A stretch of DNA of 64,000 bases from Megaleporinus macrocephalus (lineage: Eukaryota; Chordata; Actinopteri; Characiformes; Anostomidae), in NCBI GenBank assembly GCA_021613375.1, contig CM038711.1, forward strand, positions 20,391,194 through 20,455,193. The letters are read 5' to 3'. Below the pieces are notes generated by a model. The model was not told the origin of the DNA and did not search any database. It worked only from the letters and a program-made list of their open reading frames with translations. Positions within the stretch are counted from its first letter, which is position 1; each line of letters opens with the position of its first letter. Made by a program: the position numbers and the translations under genes. Below, in pieces: positions 59,000 to 64,000 of this stretch.

Positions 59000-59611
59000 G
59001 GAGATGAAAGCGATCTCTTATGGCATTGTTATTTTGAAAAGATGAGTTGAGGCAGTGCTTATTGGTTAGAGGTACCTGGTGCACTCTAATATTTCAGTTA
59101 CTCTAAGATTGTCCGCTCGTCAAGTTAAAGAACAACATATAAAACCAACCAGCAATCAAATCATTTTCTGTATTATAGACTACAGTGGTTAGAACCAAAG
59201 TGCTAAATACGGGGGGCACTGGAGTGTCCTAGGAGCCTCTAATGAATGTCTTGGAATGTCTTAACATTCTTGGGGGTCTGAGAAAGTAAACATAATATTA
59301 CGTTGTGCTGCTATGTGGAAAATAGATGCTCAAATCCATATGTAGGTTATTGCTCAGCTGCTTCACTCACAGTCTTCCGTCTTTAATGTTCTTAACTCAC
59401 TAGAGATGCAGCACTGGTCTGCCTCTAGGTGTCGCTGTAGCGGAGTGGTCCTTCACTGTCTAGCCCCTGTGTGTGCTGTAAGTATCTGCAGGATTCCCTT
59501 AACAACTTTACAATATGCAGCATATTTGTAAATCAGCTGGCTGAAAATTGTAACGCATTTCTAGGAGCTCAGTTACAAGTTAACAGCAAGAGAACAGCAA
59601 ACATGCGACGT

Positions 59612-59990
59612 CAGAAAGACGTTCAAATTATGTCTGTATCACGTCGGCCAGTCCGTCTGGTGGACGTACAAAACAGGTTCAGTATCTGAACGTCTGACTC
59701 GGACTTCATTCAACTGGACGTCAGTTGACGTGCAAGACAGCTGCACTATCTGAACCTCTGAGTAGGTCAGCTTTTGAACCTCAAACGTGCAGGTTGGGTT
59801 CCCTATCTGAACGTTTGACTAGGACCTCTTCTAGAAGTCGTTGGACATGCAAGACGTGTTCACTCTCTAAACCTCTGACTCGGACTTCAACTGGACGTCA
59901 GTGGGCGTGCGAGACAGGACTACTCTGAACGTCTGTGTAGGACAGCTGTTAGACGTCAGAGGACATGCAGGATGGATTCACTATCTTACT
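59612..59990. repeat. GACGTC-rich degenerate minisatellite
   Basis: About six diverged units of roughly 55-62 bp, each with versions of CTGAACGTCTGACT, GGACTTCAACTGGACGTCAG and GGCGTGCAAGACAG. Related AACGTC/GACGTC motifs recur at 61040-61100 and 61340-61370. The array probably belongs to a larger transposable element spanning part of 59.4-61.4 kb. Confidence 0.7.
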
Positions 59991-60525
59991 GTCTGCTGGG
60001 ATATATTTGATTATACTATTTTAAACAGCACATTTGTTCCTCCACAGTTATATCTTTATGATTATATGTAACAAAAACTTTGTAACAAAAAAATGTGTTT
60101 TATAATAAACATAACTACTGCATGTTCATTATAATCTTTCCCAAAATTCAGTGCCTCCTTTTTTAAAGAAAGCATCTTTCTTGTGCTGGCCTGTTTCAGC
60201 CGTCACTCACGCTCAAGCTAATCACACTCACCGCCCAATCAAAAGCCGAGAAACGGCCACGCCCATTTGGCGAAGAGTGCAGTGCAGAGCAGAGCGCGAG
60301 GAATTTGTTATTTTATGATATATGCTGTTTATTTTGTGAAGCACCAGCATATTGTTAGTGTAACGCGAAATATTAAACTAGCTAGCTATCTTGTTACTTC
60401 TAGATTTTAATTGTTGTCTTTTTATTAGCCTGCGTCTTTTGACAGCCTTTAGTTCAATAACAATACCTACAAGTAACTCAACAAGTTAACGTTTGCTAGC
60501 TAGTAACATTAGCAGGAGCGATGTG

Positions 60526-60528
60526 TTT

Positions 60529-60559
<31 letters not shown>

Positions 60560-60563
60560 TTTT
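60526..60563. repeat. (TTTA)n microsatellite
   Basis: About nine tandem tetramers between nutf2 and edc4. Confidence 0.95.
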
Positions 60564-61130
60564 AATTAAGCGCGAGTGGCAGGGTCAATAATATTTTTGG
60601 GGGTCATTCTGCTAGTGATAAACTAAAACAATACCATACAAAATATTTTAACTGGCTATAACGTTAAAACAGCGTCCCACAGAAAGGTTGAGCTGCAGCC
60701 AGGGGCGTTCCTGTACAAGCAGAAGCGCCACGATATTGGGAGGGTGTGCAGAGGAACAGGCCACTATCGACCACAGGAGTGTTTCGTAGTGATGCGAGTG
60801 AATATGTTAGGAGATTTTTACAGAGAAAGGTGTATTTCAGATTACATGAGTAAGCAGTTACTGTAGTGTTTTACAGTCAAACGCGTTAAAACAATGTTTG
60901 GGCACGACAACGCAAGTCTCTATAATAGTTGCTTTACTGTAGATTACATGTGGGTGTGTTGTGCGTTTGTGAGCACTAGTGCCACCCACTGTTTCAGAAA
61001 CTATATAACACATATATGACAGTAACTTTGTTTTATAATTCAACATTAAACGTCTTTTAAACGTCTGTTGCTGACGTCCATTGAACGTCAATAATAGACG
61101 TTTAAAATACGTATGTTTTATATCTAATAC

Positions 61131-61152
61131 GTGTGTGTGTGTGTGTGTGTGT
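61131..61152. repeat. (GT)n microsatellite
   Basis: Eleven GT units. Confidence 0.9.
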
Positions 61153-61557
61153 GAATTAGACTGGTTTTGTGATGTTTATAAGGCTGTAAGACGTGTTTCT
61201 TTTCCATTTTAATATCTGTACTGAAAACTACTGCCGTAAAACGCAGTATAGACGCGCATATGAATCTAGTGTAGATGCGAGACCGAGCTGTTTCTCAGTG
61301 CAGACGGGACCGCGGTTTATATTCGGAGGTAAAATGTACGATGGACGTCCATGAATGAACGTCAACAACTTATAGCTTTCGCTAGCTGTACAGCTGTCAG
61401 TGCTCCAGAGCGCAGCCGCTGAAGGCCAAGGCAGTAGTAGCAGAGCCGGAACGACGGAGCTCTTTAACCAATCCTGCTTTAGAGTGAGGATAGGACCGCC
61501 CACCTCATTAACATACAGACGGAGAAATAGAGAAATAAATGTGGAAATACAGGAATA

Positions 61558-61670
61558 CATGAAGAAATATATAAATAAGTAAATGTAGAAATACGAACAT
61601 AAATAAATACATAAATAAATGTATTTAATTATTTATTTGTACATTTACTTATTTATACTTCATTTATACG
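61558..61670. repeat. AT-rich inverted repeat
   Basis: TATAAATAAGTAAATGTA (61570-61587) is the exact reverse complement of 61640-61657, and the pairing extends imperfectly outward. Resembles a small hairpin MITE. Confidence 0.75.
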
Positions 61671-61689
61671 TCATTTTTTGTCCTCCATT

Positions 61690-62400
61690 AATATAAGCAT
61701 TTTATACCATCATCCACTGAAAGACAAACAAATTACAAATATCATTCAGTATATTTCAACAATATTTACTGTTAAAATTGAACTTATTTATAAAACCTTA
61801 ATCTTCACTTCAAGTTAAAACAAGGGCTAAATTTAAAAAAAATGATGCTTTTGAAAAAAAGGCATCTTAAAGTAAACAAAACCTGGATCTTCTTGTTAAC
61901 TCAATTTCACATCTTAACAGTTTATTTCAGTCTTGTATTCCTCTCTCACACTTTCTCTTGTTTAGTGAGAGAAGTGAGTTCTTCGTTGTCTTTAAATCTG
62001 GGCTGAAATAGTGTCAGGGTCAAGGGTGATTGTTGGTGAGTCTGGAACGAGATTTGTTCCTAATAATGTTCATTGTGGAATGAACCGTCTCAATTAGCCT
62101 TTCTCCAACTCACTTTATTCTCTAACTCTGACTTTATTCTTAGACTAGAATTAAACTGCTGCTTGTCGCTTCGTACAGATCTGATTGGCTGAGGGGCGCT
62201 TTTGATGATCTTACAACGCACGTGATTGGTCTGTGAGTTTACTGCGCGGCAAAGCCTGTATACCGTAAAGAAAGGCAAAGTTGCGCCGCCTAAAAATAAA
62301 CACTGTCAACAATAAATCCTTCTTACTAGTTTACGGTTTGGGTCCGCATTGGATAACGTCTAGGTCCAGATTCGGACAACGGTCCGCTTATTAGTGACAT
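61690..62400. mobile_element. Second copy of the Charlie-like hAT repeat, left-truncated
   Basis: Long matches to 18135-18645: GAGAGACAAACAAATTACA-like start, TTCAGTATATTTCAACAATA, AGATCTGATTGGCTGAGG, GTTTGGGTCCG and ending AGTGACATCG. It lacks the CAGGGGT left end and carries about 120 bp extra near its right end (62190-62330), so one copy is not a simple derivative of the other. Confidence 0.8.
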
Positions 62401-63081
62401 CGGATCTAAACGTTTATTTCAGACGAGATGATTAGAATGTTTTAGTAATAAATAGTAATAAGAGCTGATGGTGACAGTTATGAGGGATCAGTTTAGGAAA
62501 AAAATATATACTTTTTTCATTGTTTGAAAATGAGTCCCTGCTGCCTCTTAGACTGCACTAAGATTTTAGTGATTGGACAAACATAAATAAATACAAAATA
62601 AAGGATTTATGCAAATATTTTTAAAAATCGTGTAATTTTGCTGTAAGATGTTAAGTTTTTGTCCTTCTCCTGTAAGGTTCCTTATGTGGATATAAAAGGC
62701 TTTGATCAGACAGAGACGCCGATAACTGATGTCTGGACTGTCTGTGAGGGTTTTAATGGAAGTGTATTTTAGTAAGAAACGCAGAGAGGTTGTAAATGTG
62801 AGTCACGGCAGAATGTTAGACCCACAGTCTCTCACTGCACTACGGCAATCAGAGCCTATGCCCCCCAGAACTTACAGCACTGCTGTGGAGACTGACGTTA
62901 TACAGACGGACCTTGTTTTGACGGCGGAACTGAAAGAGCAGCGCGGCCGGTGGCGGGAATGAAAGAGTAGCAGCACAGACGGAAGTCTAAACACAGTTGC
63001 GAGCTTCTCGGAGAGGCGAAGACGGAGAAAAGTAAAGTGGAAATTGTCACACTGCAGAGGTTTAAGCCCGCTCTCTACCTT

Positions 63082-63169
63082 ATGGCTTCCAGTTCCAACA
63101 TAGATATAGAGGGCGCGACCCAGCACCTTCGCGACATCCTGAAATTGGACCGACCCAGTAACTCCGCCG
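63082..63169 (+). CDS. edc4: edc4, enhancer of mRNA-decapping protein 4, first coding exon (gene continues right)
   Basis: ATG at 63082, then MASSSNIDIEGATQHLRDIL and KLDRPSNSA, with one base left before the donor gtaggt. The IDIE-ATQHLRDILKLDRP motif is the conserved N-terminus of vertebrate EDC4 (Hedls/Ge-1). EDC4 is a WD40-containing scaffold of P-bodies that links DCP2 and DCP1 for mRNA decapping. The upstream bases are GC-rich, as expected of a 5' UTR. No second exon is visible in the last 830 bp. Position right of nutf2 agrees with the mammalian order. Confidence 0.92.
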
Positions 63170-64000
63170 GTAGGTTCCCGGAGCGGAGCGTTAGCTTTAG
63201 CCGCTGCTCGCTCAGCGTTAGCGCTCTCACTTATAGAGACTAGGCCTCAGCAGGAGCAGCCGTTCCTGCGTACGCGCCATCTCTCAGCTCCGGCCGCGCT
63301 ATAACAGGCTTCTTTCTACCACACTGATTGAACGATTACATGTTTGTTGAGATCACGTAGTTTACAGCGAGCTGTTTTAATGTTCTGTGAGTTTATGGCT
63401 GAAAGAAAAGAAGAAATCAGACTGACTGGACTAAATCAGGCTAGCTCCAGCGTTTAGCTGGCTAGCACAGCGAGCTAACATCTGCAGAAACAAAATACAT
63501 TAGTTTGGATTAGTTGGTCAATTTGGTGAATTTGTTGAAGCACTGGTACATAAAGCTTACATGAACTGTGGTGTTACGTGTTCCCTTTACTTTAAGAGAA
63601 TAATTAAAAAAACGCTCAGTACAGCATTAGTACAGCAAGTGGGTAAACACCTAATGTTTCGTGTTAGCTGAAGGTTATCGGAGCAGTAAACTGTGATTGA
63701 GTTTGTGTTTCTGTCTCTCTTTGTCTGGATAACTAATATGTAATAATTCTTAGAGGAAAAAGCGGCGCATGGTATTTATCATGGGTATTTTAGCTGATGT
63801 ATTAACTGTAAGACTTAATACGTGAAGTAAACTTAGCAAGGTAGTCGCTCTGCATTTTAGGAAGAACAGTTCGTCCTCTGGGTTTGTTTTTGTTTTGTCA
63901 CTTTATTTCTGTTATGTTTTACCTGAGAGTGAAATGGTTGGATTATAAAGGTTTTGTTCCGTTATTGACCATAGTCAAGAATCGACTCACATAACATGCG
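63170..64000. other. edc4: edc4 intron 1 (partial)
   Basis: 830 bp of non-coding sequence after the donor. No exon or repeat recognised. Confidence 0.6.

Larger units (their letters stand above)
57199..59015 (+). other. nutf2: nutf2 3' UTR
   Basis: Sequence after the canonical stop, with two AATAAA signals at 57824-57829 and 58994-58999. No open frame of interest. The distal signal would give a 3' UTR of about 1.8 kb. Confidence 0.6.
59016..63081. other. nutf2-edc4 intergenic region and edc4 promoter
   Basis: Repeat-filled intergenic DNA (GACGTC minisatellite, TTTA and GT microsatellites, hairpin, hAT copy). From about 62850 the sequence is GC-richer and leads into the edc4 5' UTR. No other coding exon recognised. 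Confidence 0.6.

Noticed and set aside
62729..62962. 77-codon plus-strand frame upstream of edc4
   Set aside because: Located in the edc4 promoter and 5' UTR region. It resembles no known protein and has no clear splice sites.

Overview
The window is nuclear DNA from a vertebrate, almost certainly a teleost fish. Exons are short, flanked by GT/AG sites, and spread over long AT-rich introns full of microsatellites, hAT and Tc1-type elements, an L1-type LINE and a Ty3/gypsy-type retroelement. One dispersed repeat (52384-53194) resembles a repeat I associate with otophysan fishes; that part is a weak inference.

Four protein genes are recognisable by exon translation. (1) ranbp10, minus strand: exons 1-7 lie between 24412 and 669 and the gene runs off the left edge. 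(2) tsnaxip1, plus strand: about 39.3-46.25 kb, complete or nearly so. (3) nutf2 (NTF2, the RanGDP nuclear import carrier), plus strand: 5' UTR near 47.0 kb, coding 51571-57198. (4) edc4, plus strand: only coding exon 1 at 63082-63169. The same neighbourhood exists on human 16q22 (RANBP10, TSNAXIP1, CENPT, THAP11, NUTF2, EDC4). CENPT and THAP11 are not seen here.

The most unusual region is 24.2-45.1 kb. A tandem duplication joined tsnaxip1 exon sequence to ranbp10 intron 1 at an 8-nt microhomology (GAAACAGC, seen at 24177, 38250 and 45062). It copied the head-to-head ranbp10/tsnaxip1 promoter, ranbp10 exon 1 and most of tsnaxip1. The left copy of tsnaxip1 has decayed: several exons are missing, others carry frameshifts and stops. 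It has also taken in a Ty3/gypsy element with integrase placed before reverse transcriptase (Gmr1-like order) and an L1 element that itself contains a 2.1-kb terminal-inverted-repeat element. The right copy is the intact tsnaxip1. A spare ranbp10 exon 1 (38287-38485) keeps its reading frame and splice donor, so ranbp10 may have two promoters encoding nearly the same N-terminus.

nutf2 carries two alternative 3'-terminal coding exons, 54088-54198 and 57085-57198. They are homologous, in the same phase and each ends in its own stop. The upstream one predicts a 126-residue variant that keeps Asp92 and Asp94 (Ran contacts) but changes the dimer-interface position 118 and the C-terminus.

The remaining sequence is introns and intergenic DNA holding non-autonomous DNA transposons (three with clear 8-bp or near 8-bp target duplications), Tc1/mariner relics, microsatellites and a GACGTC-rich minisatellite. 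Gene identities rest on recognising translated exons from memory; no database search was run.
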